From JAVDCA01 sp035293985 (GTDB lineage: Bacteria > Pseudomonadota > Alphaproteobacteria > Rhizobiales > Xanthobacteraceae): a stretch of DNA of 64,000 bases. The notes below the pieces were generated by a model. That model ran no database searches. It saw only the letters and a list, made by a program, of their open reading frames with translations, and was not told the origin of the DNA. The position numbers and the translations under genes are program-made. The stretch's first letter is position 1, and every line of letters starts with the position of its first letter. Where the stretch lies: contig DATGLS010000015.1 of assembly GCA_035293985.1 (NCBI GenBank), forward strand, positions 1 to 64,000. The letters are read 5' to 3'. Shown piece by piece: positions 32,164-41,147 of the stretch.

Positions 32164-34113
32164 TCAACCCCAGCCGAGCGCCACCGCCACGTGATAGACG
32201 ATGAACGACGCGATGTAGGCCAGGGTGAGCATGTAGGCGAAGGTCACGCCCATCCACTTCCAGCTGCCGGTCTCGCGCCTGATCACCGCGAGGGTCGAGG
32301 CGCATTGCGGCGCGAAGATGTACCAGGCGAGCACCGCGAGCGCGGTCGCGAGCGACCATTTGTTGGCGAGCGCCTGGCCGATCTGCTCGGCCGCCTCCTT
32401 GCCGCCCTCGATCGCATAGACAGTGCCGAGCGCCGCGACCGCGACCTCGCGCGCCGCCATGCCGGGAATGAGCGCGACGTCGATCTGCCAGTTGAAGCCG
32501 ACCGGGGCGAGGACGGGCGCGAGCCAGTGGCCGATGATGGCGGCGAGGCTGTAGTTGATGGCGGGATCGGTCGCTCCGGCGGGCGGGCGCGGGAACGAGG
32601 CGAGGAACCAGATCACGACCATCATGGAGAAGATCGTGGTGCCGGCGCGCTTCAAGAACATCATGGCGCGCTGGTAGAGGCCCAGCGCGACGCTGCGCAC
32701 GCGCGGCAGCTTGTAGTCGGGCAATTCGAGCATGAACGGCGGCGTCTCGTGCTCCTGCCAGACGAAGTGCTTGGCGACGAACGACACGCCGAGCGCGCTC
32801 GCGATGCCGGCGGCGTAGAGGCCGAACATCACCAGGCCCTGCAGGTTGACGAAGCCCCAGACGTGGCGTGCCGGAATGAACGCCGAGATGATCAGCGTAT
32901 AGACCGGGATGCGTGCCGAGCAGGTCATCAGCGGCGCCACCAGGATGGTGGTGAGCCGGTCGCGGCGGTTGTCGATCACCCGCGTTGCCATGATGCCGGG
33001 GATCGCGCACGCGAAGCTCGACAGCAGCGGGATGAAGGCGCGGCCGTGCAGGCCGGCGCTGCCCATGATGCGGTCCATCAGGAAGGCGGCACGCGCCATG
33101 TAGCCGAAGTCTTCGAGCAGCAGGATGAAGAGGAACAGGATCAGGATCTGCGGCAGGAAGACGATCACGCTGCCGACGCCGGAGATCACGCCGTTCTGGA
33201 TGAAGCTTTGCAGCAGGCCGCCCGGGAGCGCGCTGTGCGACAGGTCGCCGAGCGTGTCGAAGCCGGACTGGATCAAGTCCATCAACGGTTTCGCCCACGA
33301 GAACACGGCCTGGAACATGATGAACAGCAGCGCCAGCAGAATGATCAGGCCGGCTGCCGGGTGCAGCACGACCTTGTCGATCCGCGCCGTGAGCGTATCG
33401 GGCCGCTCCGGCGCGCCGACCGCGGTCGCGATCACGCGGTCGGCCTCACGCTGGGCGGTGCGCAGCTCGGACGCGCTCGGCGGGTGCCACGTATTTTCGC
33501 CCGCGGTGCCAAAGTGGGGTTCGGCGATCTCGTCCATACGGGCGAGCAGCTGCGTGGTGCCGTCGCGCTTCACCGCGACCGCGGTGACGACCGGCACGCC
33601 GAGCTCGGCGGAGAGGCGCGCGACGTCGATCTTGATGCCGCGCCGCTGCGCGAGGTCGAACATGTTGAGCACCAGCAGCAGTGGCCGTCCGGTGCGCTTT
33701 AGCTCGATGACGAGGCGCAGCGCGAGCCGCAGGTTGGTGGCGTCGGCGACGCACAGTAGGAGGTCTGGCACGCTTTCGCTCGAAAGCCGGCCCAGCACCA
33801 CGTCGCGGGTGATCTCCTCGTCTGGGCTGCGGCCGCGCAGCGAATAGGTGCCGGGCAAATCGATCACGTTGACGCTGCGGCCGGCGGGCGTGAGCAGCAG
33901 GCCGACCTTCCGCTCGACGGTGACCCCCGGATAGTTCGCGACCTTCTGCCGGCTGCCGGTGAGCGCGTTGAACAGGGCAGTCTTGCCGCTGTTCGGCGTG
34001 CCGACGAGGGCGAAGTGCCAATGATCCGGCCTTGGATCGGCGCTTGGGTCGGCGCTTGGGTCGGCGCTTGGAACGGCTGTTGGATCGGGCGCGGTCGCGG
34101 CGGCGGTGCTCAT
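32164..34113 (-). CDS. feoB: Ferrous iron transporter FeoB
   Basis: 649 residues, shorter than E. coli FeoB (773). Cytosolic GTPase domain: G1 ALVGTPNSGKTALFNALTG near 35-55, G2 region NYPGVTVERK, G3 DLPGTYSL, G4 LVLNMFD. Two Gate-type membrane regions follow (GVGSVIVFLPQILILFLFIL; CAIPGIMATRVIDNRRDR; TCSARIPVYTLII). A FeoB-specific C-terminal membrane part ends ASFIVYHVAVALGWG. Before the GTPase is a low-complexity tail with three ADPS units encoded by 12-base direct repeats. Imports Fe(II) across the inner membrane. Start overlaps the feoA stop by 4 bases. Confidence 0.96.
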   Translation of the reverse strand: MSTAAATAPDPTAVPSADPSADPSADPRPDHWHFALVGTPNSGKTALFNALTGSRQKVANYPGVTVERKVGLLLTPAGRSVNVIDLPGTYSLRGRSPDEEITRDVVLGRLSSESVPDLLLCVADATNLRLALRLVIELKRTGRPLLLVLNMFDLAQRRGIKIDVARLSAELGVPVVTAVAVKRDGTTQLLARMDEIAEPHFGTAGENTWHPPSASELRTAQREADRVIATAVGAPERPDTLTARIDKVVLHPAAGLIILLALLFIMFQAVFSWAKPLMDLIQSGFDTLGDLSHSALPGGLLQSFIQNGVISGVGSVIVFLPQILILFLFILLLEDFGYMARAAFLMDRIMGSAGLHGRAFIPLLSSFACAIPGIMATRVIDNRRDRLTTILVAPLMTCSARIPVYTLIISAFIPARHVWGFVNLQGLVMFGLYAAGIASALGVSFVAKHFVWQEHETPPFMLELPDYKLPRVRSVALGLYQRAMMFLKRAGTTIFSMMVVIWFLASFPRPPAGATDPAINYSLAAIIGHWLAPVLAPVGFNWQIDVALIPGMAAREVAVAALGTVYAIEGGKEAAEQIGQALANKWSLATALAVLAWYIFAPQCASTLAVIRRETGSWKWMGVTFAYMLTLAYIASFIVYHVAVALGWG

Positions 34114-34451
34114 GCGGGCTCCGCGACGGCGATGATCGCCATGGCCTCGCGCCGACGTAGCGCAATCGTCGCATTGTTGACCCGCACCGCGATCGGGTCG
34201 CGCGCGATCGCGCCCTCATGCAGGATCTCGACGATGGCGCCTTCGACGAAGCCGAGCTCCAGCAGGCGGTTCTCGATCTCGGCTGGCGGCAGGCCGCCGC
34301 TGTGGCCGCGCACCTCGATCGCGTCCACGCGGCCGCGGAATCCGCACGGCGCCACGCCCAAAGGCAGGCTGACGTGCCCCAAACCGGCGTGCCCCAAACC
34401 GGCGTGCTCCAAACCGGCGTGGCCGTTGTGGGGCCGATCGCTCTCCGACAT
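34110..34451 (-). CDS. feoA: FeoA-domain protein with histidine-rich N-terminal repeats
   Basis: 113 residues. The C-terminal 75 form the SH3-like FeoA domain (ENRLLELGFVEGAIVEILHE, DPIAVRVNNATIALRRREA), which supports FeoB. Unusual: residues about 9-28 read GHAGLEHAGLGHAGLGH, built from three nearly identical 15-base DNA repeats. This places regularly spaced His residues in front of the domain and could bind Fe(II), or be slippage noise. ATGA overlap with feoB indicates coupling. No Fur, Irr or RirA box could be assigned with confidence in the 181-base upstream gap shared with kdsA. Confidence 0.9.
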   Translation of the reverse strand: MSESDRPHNGHAGLEHAGLGHAGLGHVSLPLGVAPCGFRGRVDAIEVRGHSGGLPPAEIENRLLELGFVEGAIVEILHEGAIARDPIAVRVNNATIALRRREAMAIIAVAEPA

Positions 34452-34632
34452 TGCGAGGTTCGCGTGTTGCGCTTGTTATGATGCTATTTGTGGCACGCGC
34501 CGCGGCAGGTCAAGGCAAAGTCGTGTGATAACAATAGGTTGGAATGCTTATAAAGAGGGGCGTGCCGATCCGCTGACGCTAACCCGTTGACCATGCAGGC
34601 GCCTGCCGCCATGGTCCGGCGACGAGGGCGTT

Positions 34633-35496
34633 TTGAACAGCAAGATCGATCCCGTTCCCAGTTCCGAGGTCGCGGTCGGCGGGGTGCGCTTCGGCAATCG
34701 CCTGCCGCTGGCGCTGATCGCCGGGCCCTGCGCGCTGGAAAGCCGCGCGCATGCGCTGGAGATGGCCAGTGCACTGAAGGAGATCGCGGCGCGCGCCGGC
34801 GTCGGTCTCGTCTACAAGACCTCTTTCGACAAGGCGAACCGCACCAGCGCCCAAAGTGCGCGCGGCCTCGGCCTCGACAAAGCATTGGCGATCTTTGCCG
34901 AGATCCGAGCCACCCTCGACTTGCCGGTGCTCACCGATGTGCACGAGCCGGACCAATGCGCGCGCGTTGCCGAGGCCGTCGACGTGGTCCAGATCCCTGC
35001 CTTCCTGTGCCGGCAGACCGACTTGCTGGTCGCGGCCGCGAAGACCGGACGCGCCGTCAATGTGAAGAAGGGCCAGTTCCTGGCGCCCTGGGACATGGCG
35101 AACGTGGTCGCGAAGATCACGGGCGCCGGCAACGCCAACGTGCTCGTCACCGAGCGCGGCGCCTCGTTCGGCTACAACACGCTCGTTTCCGACATGCGCG
35201 CGCTGCCGATTCTCGCGCGGACCGGCGCGCCGGTGATCTTCGACGCGACCCATTCGGTGCAGCAGCCGGGTGGCCAGGGGACCACCTCGGGCGGCGAGCG
35301 CGGATTCGTGCCGGTGCTCGCCCGCGCCGCCGTCGCGGTCGGCGTCGCGGGCGTGTTCATCGAGACGCACCAGGACCCGGACCAAGCGCCTTCCGATGGT
35401 CCCAACATGATGCCCCTAAAGGACATGCCGGCGCTGCTCGATCGCCTCGTGGCGTTTGATCGGCTGGCAAAATTGTCCGAACATCACGGCAGGTGA
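34633..35496 (+). CDS. kdsA: 3-deoxy-8-phosphooctulonate synthase (KDO-8-P synthase)
   Basis: Condenses phosphoenolpyruvate with arabinose-5-phosphate for lipopolysaccharide inner-core KDO (cytosol). 287 residues from TTG 34633. Family segments: LIAGPCALESRAHALEMA, YKTSFDKANRTS, VQIPAFLCRQTDLLVAAA, NVKKGQFLAPWDMANVV, FDATHSVQQPGGQGTTSGG, and the C-terminal ETHQDPDQAPSDGPNMMPL. All PEP-binding Lys/Arg/His positions look intact. It is a core gene in the same orientation as pyrG, eno and pdhA, but separated from each by accessory DNA. Divergent from feoAB. Confidence 0.97.
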   Translation: MNSKIDPVPSSEVAVGGVRFGNRLPLALIAGPCALESRAHALEMASALKEIAARAGVGLVYKTSFDKANRTSAQSARGLGLDKALAIFAEIRATLDLPVLTDVHEPDQCARVAEAVDVVQIPAFLCRQTDLLVAAAKTGRAVNVKKGQFLAPWDMANVVAKITGAGNANVLVTERGASFGYNTLVSDMRALPILARTGAPVIFDATHSVQQPGGQGTTSGGERGFVPVLARAAVAVGVAGVFIETHQDPDQAPSDGPNMMPLKDMPALLDRLVAFDRLAKLSEHHGR

Positions 35497-35529
35497 GTCG
35501 CTAGCGCGGCTCGACCGGGGAGGGACGCC

Positions 35530-35934
35530 GTGCTGCTGCAATCGCTCGCGGGAGTGCCCGCGTTTCTGGCCTATTTCTGCACCGCCTTCGTGATCGTCAT
35601 TCTCTACCTCTACATTTACATGTGGGTGACCCCGCATGACGAGTTCGAGCTGATCCGCAAGAACGTCCCGGGCGCCGCCATTGCGCTCGGGCTGAGCCTG
35701 CTTGGCTTCGCGCTGCCGGTCGCGAGCGCGATCGCGCATGCCGCGAACCTGCTCGATTGCGCGGTGTGGAGCATCGTCGCGCTGATCGTGCAGGTGATCG
35801 TCTACTTCCTCGTGCGCATCCCGGTGCACGACCTGTCGCGGCGCATCGCGTCCGGCGAGATCGCGCCGGCGATCTGGCTCGGCATATCGTCCCTCGCCGC
35901 CGGGGCGCTCAACGCCGCGTCGATGACCTATTGA
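35530..35934 (+). CDS. DUF350-family inner-membrane protein
   Basis: 134 residues from GTG 35530 (GGGGAGGGACGCC upstream). Four hydrophobic helices: FLAYFCTAFVIVILYLYIYM, ALGLSLLGFALPVASAI, CAVWSIVALIVQVIVYFLV, and AIWLGISSLAAGALNAASMT. The last matches the DUF350 ending. DUF350 proteins occur with YgiB-like and glutathionylspermidine-synthase-like genes (as in the E. coli yjfL/yjfM/yjfC group), and the next two genes fit that pattern. The function of the module is unknown; it may relate to envelope stress. Probably in one transcript with the next two genes. Confidence 0.85.
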   Translation: MLLQSLAGVPAFLAYFCTAFVIVILYLYIYMWVTPHDEFELIRKNVPGAAIALGLSLLGFALPVASAIAHAANLLDCAVWSIVALIVQVIVYFLVRIPVHDLSRRIASGEIAPAIWLGISSLAAGALNAASMTY

Positions 35935-35944
35935 TCGCCGGCCG

Positions 35945-36253
35945 ATGAAGCGCTCCGCCCATGTGGCGCTGGTGGTGATGTCCGCCGCAACCGTCGGCGG
36001 CATCGGCTATGCGATGATGCCGAGCCAGAACTGTGCGCAGCCTGATGGTGTGACGACCAATGCGGCGCAGCCGTCCTGCCGATCCTCGTCGAGCGGCTTC
36101 TTCCACGGCCGCTCGATCTTCGGCTGGGGCTCGAGCAACAGCAGCAGCGGCGTGACGTCCAGCAATTCCACCGCTGCGCCATCCAGGACCTCGGCCGGAA
36201 CGGAGCGGGGCGGCTTCGGTGGATTCTTCGCCGGGCTCTCGCGCGGCTCCTAG
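35945..36253 (+). CDS. Small Ser-rich exported protein, YgiB/DUF1190-like position
   Basis: 102 residues. N-terminus MKRSAHVALVVMSAATVGGI is a signal or anchor, and the start KRSxxV is like DUF1190/YgiB proteins. Two Cys (QNCAQPDG, PSCRSSSSG), then a Ser/Gly-rich tail with SSNSSSGVTSSNS and GGFGGFFAGLSRGS. It lies between the DUF350 and glutathionylspermidine-synthase-like genes with 10-base and 1-base gaps. The family assignment is by position and N-terminus only. Confidence 0.6.
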   Translation: MKRSAHVALVVMSAATVGGIGYAMMPSQNCAQPDGVTTNAAQPSCRSSSSGFFHGRSIFGWGSSNSSSGVTSSNSTAAPSRTSAGTERGGFGGFFAGLSRGS

Positions 36254-36254
36254 G

Positions 36255-37415
36255 ATGCAGCGGATCGCGTGCGAGGAACGCCACGACTGGCGCGAGAAGG
36301 CCGAGGCGGTCGGCTTCCTGTTTCACACCATGGACGGCGAGCCCTACTGGGACGAGAGCGCCTATTACGGCTTCGCGCTGCGCGAGATCGAGCGCGATAT
36401 CGAGGCTCCGACCGCAGAGCTCGACGCCATGTGCCGCGAGCTGGTCACGCGTGCGGTCGGCGAGGAGCGCATCATGCGGGCGCTGCAGATTCCGCCGTCG
36501 CTGTGGAATTTCATCGCCGCCAGCTTCCGGCGGGGCGATCCGAGCCTCTATGGGCGCTTCGATCTCAGCTATGACGGCCGCGGGCACGCGAAGCTGCTCG
36601 AGTACAATGCCGATACGCCGACCTCGGTGTTCGAGACCGCGGTGTTTCAATGGAGCTGGCTCGAGGATGCGATCGCGCGGCAGATCGTTCTCCGCAACGC
36701 GGATCAGTACAACTCGCTCCATGAGCGGCTGATCGACCGGTGGCGCGCGATCGGGCAGGGCAGACACGTGCATCTCGCGGGCGTCACCGAGAGCTCGGAG
36801 GATCTCGGCACGCTCGCCTACCTGGAGGATACGGCGCGCCAGGGCGGATTGACCACGACGATGCTCGCCATCGGCGACATCGGCCGCAATCCGCAGGGGC
36901 AGTTCGTCGACCGTGACGACCGCGTCATCGCGCTCGCGTTCAAGCTCTATCCATGGGAGTGGATGTTTCGCGAGAAATTCGGCGCCTCGCTGGCGGGTGC
37001 CTCGACCCGCTGGGTCGAGCCGCCATGGAAGGCGATTCTGTCGAGCAAAGCGATTCTGCCGCTTCTGTGGGAAATGTTTCCGCGCCACCCCAACCTGCTG
37101 CCCGCTTATTTCGAGGCCGATCCTGACAGCACGCGATTGGGAAAATCGTTCGTCCGCAAGCCGCTCTATTCGCGCGAGGGCGCCAACGTGGAGATCGTGG
37201 TCGGCGGCGAGGCGATCGACGCCGACACGGGTCCCTACGGCGCCGAAGGCTTCATCAAGCAGGCGGTCGCGACGCTTCCGCGCTTCGACGGTAACTACGC
37301 AGTGCTCGGATCATGGGTCGTGGACGGCGTGCCGTGCGGCCTCTCGGTACGCGAGGACGCGAGCCCGATCACGAGGAACACGTCGCGCTTCTTGCCGCAT
37401 GCGATAATCGAGTAG
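36255..37415 (+). CDS. Glutathionylspermidine synthase-family ATP-grasp protein
   Basis: 386 residues from ATG 36255, immediately after the preceding stop. It matches the synthetase (PF03738-type) domain: GEPYWDESAYYGFALREIE, GRFDLSYDGRGHAKLLEYNA (nucleotide/peptide site), YPWEWMFREKF, FVRKPLYSREGANVEIVV, and the end GLSVREDASPITRNTSRFLP. The amidase domain of E. coli Gsp is absent, as in YgiC/YjfC. YgiC-type proteins are ATP-grasp ligases with unproven substrates; glutathionylspermidine itself is not assured. Operonic with the DUF350 and Ser-rich genes. Confidence 0.88.
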   Translation: MQRIACEERHDWREKAEAVGFLFHTMDGEPYWDESAYYGFALREIERDIEAPTAELDAMCRELVTRAVGEERIMRALQIPPSLWNFIAASFRRGDPSLYGRFDLSYDGRGHAKLLEYNADTPTSVFETAVFQWSWLEDAIARQIVLRNADQYNSLHERLIDRWRAIGQGRHVHLAGVTESSEDLGTLAYLEDTARQGGLTTTMLAIGDIGRNPQGQFVDRDDRVIALAFKLYPWEWMFREKFGASLAGASTRWVEPPWKAILSSKAILPLLWEMFPRHPNLLPAYFEADPDSTRLGKSFVRKPLYSREGANVEIVVGGEAIDADTGPYGAEGFIKQAVATLPRFDGNYAVLGSWVVDGVPCGLSVREDASPITRNTSRFLPHAIIE

Positions 37416-37473
37416 GAGACGCGAGGCCTCTGCTCTTTGCGCCGTCGTGGCGCTCCTGTAGAAGCCCACCGGC

Positions 37474-38688
37474 ATGGACGCGCGCGCTCCCCAAAGTCCC
37501 GACCGGACCAAAAAGACCGACGTGCCCGTCCAGCGCGTCATTCTCGTCTCGATGCTGGCGATCTTCGCGACCACACTGCTGATGCGCGCGGTCGATCCGC
37601 TGGTGCCGCAGCTCGCCGGCTACTTCGTGGCCGACCCGCACACCGTGGCGCTGCTCGCGACTGCGTTCTCGCTTCCTTACGCGATCACCCAGCCGGTGCT
37701 CGGCGGGCTCGCCGACGCTTTCGGCAAGACGCAGCTGATGACCTGGTCGCTGGTCATCCTGGTGATCTCGGCCATCATCGGCGCGGTTGCGCCGAGCCTT
37801 CCGGTGCTGTTCGTCTCTCGCGTGATCTCCGGCGTGATGGCGGGCGGCGTGTTTCCGATCGCGGTCGCGATTGCGGCCGACCTCGTCAGCATCGAGCGGC
37901 GGCAGATCGCAGTCGGCCGCATGCTCGGCGCCGCCATGATCGGCAACGTGCTCGGCTCGCCGGCGTCCGGCATCGCGGCCGATCTGATCGGCTGGCGCGG
38001 CGTCTTCATCGGCATGGCGGTGCTGTGCGTGGTCGCGGTCTTCGCCGCGGTCGTCGGCTTTCGCGGCGTGGCCTCGGTCGCCGGCGCGCGCGTCGACATC
38101 CGCCGGCTGCCGAAGACCTATGCGGAGATCTTTCGCAATCCGCTGGCCAAATTCTGCTACGGCGCCGTGATGATCGAGGCAATCGCGCTGTTCGGCCTGT
38201 TTCCCTACGTGGCGGGGCTGCTGGCCGCGGCCGGCGAGCCGCGCGCCGCGATCGCCGGCGTGGTGATCGGCGGGTTCGGGCTCGGCGGGATCATCTACTC
38301 GTCGTCGATCGCGATCCTGATCGGCCGCCTCGGCGAACGGCGGCTGATGATCGGCGGCGGCAGCCTGCTGGCCGTCTCGTTCGCGCTCGTCGCGTTGCGC
38401 CTGCCGTGGCAGCTGCAGGCGATCGACTTCATCTTCGTCGGCCTCGGCTTCTATATGATGCACGGAGTGATCCAGATCTATGCGAGCGAGCTCGCGCCCA
38501 AGGCGCGCGGCTCCGCCATGGCGATGCACTCGGCCTCGTTCTTCTTCGGCAACGCCATCGGGCCGGTGGTCTACGGATGGGCGCTGCCCCGCGTCGGCCT
38601 CGCGCCGACCGTCCTGACCGCCGCCGCGATCCTGCTCGGTGTGGGCCTCGTCTGCTCCGGCAAGCTGCGGCGCGAACGCGACATCTAG
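37474..38688 (+). CDS. MFS transporter (arabinose-efflux/DHA1-like)
   Basis: 404 residues with about twelve membrane segments. Landmarks: TAFSLPYAITQPVLGGLADAFGK (loop 2-3 motif GGLADAFGK), ISGVMAGGVFPIAVAIAADL in segment 4-5, and GNVLGSPASGIAADLIGWRG. Likely a proton-driven exporter. Followed by a LysR regulator in the same orientation (159-base gap), which may control it, although LysR genes usually sit divergently. Substrate unknown. Confidence 0.87.
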   Translation: MDARAPQSPDRTKKTDVPVQRVILVSMLAIFATTLLMRAVDPLVPQLAGYFVADPHTVALLATAFSLPYAITQPVLGGLADAFGKTQLMTWSLVILVISAIIGAVAPSLPVLFVSRVISGVMAGGVFPIAVAIAADLVSIERRQIAVGRMLGAAMIGNVLGSPASGIAADLIGWRGVFIGMAVLCVVAVFAAVVGFRGVASVAGARVDIRRLPKTYAEIFRNPLAKFCYGAVMIEAIALFGLFPYVAGLLAAAGEPRAAIAGVVIGGFGLGGIIYSSSIAILIGRLGERRLMIGGGSLLAVSFALVALRLPWQLQAIDFIFVGLGFYMMHGVIQIYASELAPKARGSAMAMHSASFFFGNAIGPVVYGWALPRVGLAPTVLTAAAILLGVGLVCSGKLRRERDI

Positions 38689-38847
38689 ATCGGCGAATGT
38701 TCTTATCGGCGAACCGGCGTCCACTTCGCCGGACATGCGCCGGCATCCACGGCAACGTGATTTGAACGTGAAAAGCTGGGTCGGTACCAGACGGCTACTT
38801 GGCCGCCGTCCGCGCGGCCGCCGAAATCATCCCGCTCGGGCTCCCGC

Positions 38848-39813
38848 ATGCAGATGCACCAAGTGCGGTATTTTCTCGTGCTCGCCGAGGAGCTCAATTT
38901 CACCCGCTCGGCCGCGCGCTGCAACGTGACGCAGCCGTCGCTGACGCGGGCCATCCAGGCGCTTGAGGAGGAGCTGGGCGGCGCCCTGTTTCACCGCGAT
39001 CACGCGAGCACGCGCCTGACCGAGCTCGGCAAGCTGGTGCAGCCCTATCTCGAGGACGTCCATCGCGGCGCCGAGAGCGCGCGGCGCAAGGCGCGCGAGT
39101 TCACCGAGAGCAAGGTGATGCCGCTGCGGCTCGGCCTCATGTGCACGATCGCGCCGACGCAGCTCCTCGATTTCGTCCACGCCGTGCGGGTCAATCATCC
39201 GATGGTGCGGCTGCAGATCATCGATGCGGCGGCCGCCAAGCTGCAGGAGGAGCTGCTCGCCGGCGAGCTCGACCTCGCGATCTACGCCATGCCGATGGTG
39301 CCGCCCGACCCGCGGCTGCACTATCTGCCGCTCTATCGAGAGCGATACGTCATCGTGCTGCGGCCCGACCATCGCCTCGCGGCCGGCAAGGCCGTGTGCG
39401 TGCGCGATCTCGACGGTGAGCACTACCTCTCGCGCACCAACTGCGAATACGACGCGCAGGCGTCGCAGGTATTCGAGGAGCAGCGCGCGGACTGCGAAAC
39501 CGTCTACGAAAGCGAGCGCGACGACTGGATTCTCGCGATGGCGGCGGCCGGCATGGGCTTCGGCTTCATGCCTGAGCTGAGCGCGCACCATCGCGGGGTG
39601 GTGGCGCTGCCGCTGATCGAGCCGGAGCTGTGGCGCGAGGTCACGCTGGTGACGGTGCGCGGCCGGCACTATTCCGCGGCCGCCGGCTCGCTCGTGCGCG
39701 AGGCCATGCGCAAGCGCTGGAACGGCAGGCCCGCGCTCGCCGTCGCCGCTATGGCCGACGAGGGCGCCAAGGCCGCCGCATTGCCGCGTCGCCGCCGGGC
39801 GATCTCGAAATAG
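38848..39813 (+). CDS. LysR-family transcriptional regulator
   Basis: 321 residues. N-terminal winged helix-turn-helix: MQMHQVRYFLVLAEELNFTR, RCNVTQPSLTRAIQALEEEL. A linker helix and a periplasmic-binding-protein-like effector domain follow (LRLGLMCTIAPTQLLDFVHA, VMLRPDHRLAAGKAV-like segment). The C-terminal tail is Lys/Arg-rich. No divergent partner is present; the upstream gene is an MFS transporter in the same direction. Effector and targets cannot be read from sequence. Confidence 0.93.
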   Translation: MQMHQVRYFLVLAEELNFTRSAARCNVTQPSLTRAIQALEEELGGALFHRDHASTRLTELGKLVQPYLEDVHRGAESARRKAREFTESKVMPLRLGLMCTIAPTQLLDFVHAVRVNHPMVRLQIIDAAAAKLQEELLAGELDLAIYAMPMVPPDPRLHYLPLYRERYVIVLRPDHRLAAGKAVCVRDLDGEHYLSRTNCEYDAQASQVFEEQRADCETVYESERDDWILAMAAAGMGFGFMPELSAHHRGVVALPLIEPELWREVTLVTVRGRHYSAAAGSLVREAMRKRWNGRPALAVAAMADEGAKAAALPRRRRAISK

Positions 39814-40083
39814 CCATTTGCTTTTCGTTCCGGGTCAAGGGCGCTCGGCGCGATGATGGCATCGGCGCGACGGTCGGCGCCACCTCCGGTCATAGCCGGG
39901 ACGTATCGGTTCGATAGAAACCGGGCATTTCCGCCGCCGATTTGCGTTTGATACCGAATTTAGGCGGTTCACGAGCGACCGACATCGTCCCGGCTTCCCC
40001 GCCCAGATGGGCCGTTTCTCGCGACCGCACGACCCGGTTCTCGGCTGTTCCAGAGGACGGCCATCACAATCAAGGAGACTCAT

Positions 40084-40371
40084 ATGTCCTTCTCCAAGCT
40101 CGCTCTTGCATTCATCGGTGCCGCCACCATCGTCGGCGCGACGGCCGCCTACGGGGTCGACTTCCAGCTGTCGGAAGAGCGGCACGTGATGTTCATGGGC
40201 CCGGACGGCAAGTTTCACGAGATGGCGCTCAGCGACGCCGGCCACAAGATGATGATGGAGCATGCGCAGGCCCTTCCCGCCGGCGCGATGATCTATCGCA
40301 GCGGGGGCAAGCTCTACATTCTGCGTGACAAGAAGATGATCGAGGAAATCCGTCAGAACGGCACCATGTAG
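40084..40371 (+). CDS. Small exported protein of unknown function
   Basis: 95 residues, ATG 40084 behind AAGGAGACTCAT. Signal peptide MSFSKLALAFIGAATIVGATAAYG. The mature part is short and Met/His-rich at one place (DAGHKMMMEHAQALPAGAM) and ends KLYILRDKKMIEEIRQNG. Met/His clusters can bind copper, but this is speculation. The 270 bases upstream hold no gene. A strong intrinsic terminator follows. Single-gene transcript. Confidence 0.75.
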   Translation: MSFSKLALAFIGAATIVGATAAYGVDFQLSEERHVMFMGPDGKFHEMALSDAGHKMMMEHAQALPAGAMIYRSGGKLYILRDKKMIEEIRQNGTM

Positions 40372-40400
40372 TCCCAGCGCCCTCAGCGGTTGCCATCGTG

Positions 40401-40436
40401 GCGGGCGGCGACGGCGGTCGCCGCCCGCTTTCTTTT
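40401..40436 (+). terminator. Rho-independent terminator
   Basis: GCGGGCGGCGAC (40401-40412), loop GGCG, GTCGCCGCCCGC (40417-40428), then TTTCTTTT. Perfect 12-bp GC stem plus T-run, 29 bases after the stop of the small exported protein. Confidence 0.9.
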
Positions 40437-40516
40437 GCAGGATCGCCGGCGCGGGCGAAATCATGCTAGTGTCACGGTCGCCTGAACCTCAACCCGTGAG
40501 CCGGCGACCAAGCAGC

Positions 40517-41137
40517 ATGCGCAAGCTTCTCGTGCTCTCGTCTCTTTCCGCCATGGCGCTCCTGATCGCTGAGGCCGCGCCGGTCCGCGCCGACGACATC
40601 GCCGGCGCGAGCGATTTTGCCAAGCGCGTGTTCGCGGTCAAATCAATCGACAAGAAGACCTATGCGTGCTTCGTGCGCCGCTACGATGCGGCGCATCTCG
40701 CGCAGCATCCGCTGCAGAAGGTCAGCGCCATGCGGCTCCTGCTGACCGTCGAGAAGGTGCCGGAGGACGCGGCGCTCGAATATTCGTTCCGCGTCGGGGT
40801 GAATTTCCGCCATCGGCCCGGCAATTTCGATTCAAGCGGCGACTGCGGTCATGCGCTGGCGTCGGAAACCAAGGACGGCGAGCTCGAGATCCACTGCAAT
40901 GTCGACTGCGACGGCGGCGGCGTGCAGGTCGGCCTTTCCAAGGCGAGCGACAAGTCGGTGGTCCTCCGGCTCGAGCAGATTCGCATCTGGGATGCCAACA
41001 AGCCGGACGAGGACGCGACCCACTCGCTGCAAGGCGGGGCCGACGATCGCATCTTCCGGCTCGATCGCGCCGACGTCAATGAGTGCGCCTCCCTCGTCGC
41101 CGACCGCAAGGAGCTGGCGGCGATGCGGCGCAAGTGA
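40517..41137 (+). CDS. Exported protein of unknown function
   Basis: 206 residues from ATG 40517. Signal peptide MRKLLVLSSLSAMALLIAEAAPVRA. The mature protein has several Cys (KTYACFVRRY, SSGDCGHALA, LEIHCNVDCDGGGV, VNECASLV) consistent with disulfides in the periplasm. I do not recognise the family. It sits upstream of a DsrE-fold gene with a 10-base gap, so the two are probably co-transcribed. Confidence 0.72.
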   Translation: MRKLLVLSSLSAMALLIAEAAPVRADDIAGASDFAKRVFAVKSIDKKTYACFVRRYDAAHLAQHPLQKVSAMRLLLTVEKVPEDAALEYSFRVGVNFRHRPGNFDSSGDCGHALASETKDGELEIHCNVDCDGGGVQVGLSKASDKSVVLRLEQIRIWDANKPDEDATHSLQGGADDRIFRLDRADVNECASLVADRKELAAMRRK

Positions 41138-41147
41138 GGAGCCTTCG

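Noticed and set aside
31609..33702. A 697-codon plus-strand open frame
   Set aside because: Antisense to MOSC and feoB; Asp/Arg/His-rich low-complexity translation without domains.
34452..34632. Fur/Irr/RirA operator between feoA and kdsA
   Set aside because: AT-rich bases occur near 34475-34500 but no recognised consensus could be aligned with confidence.
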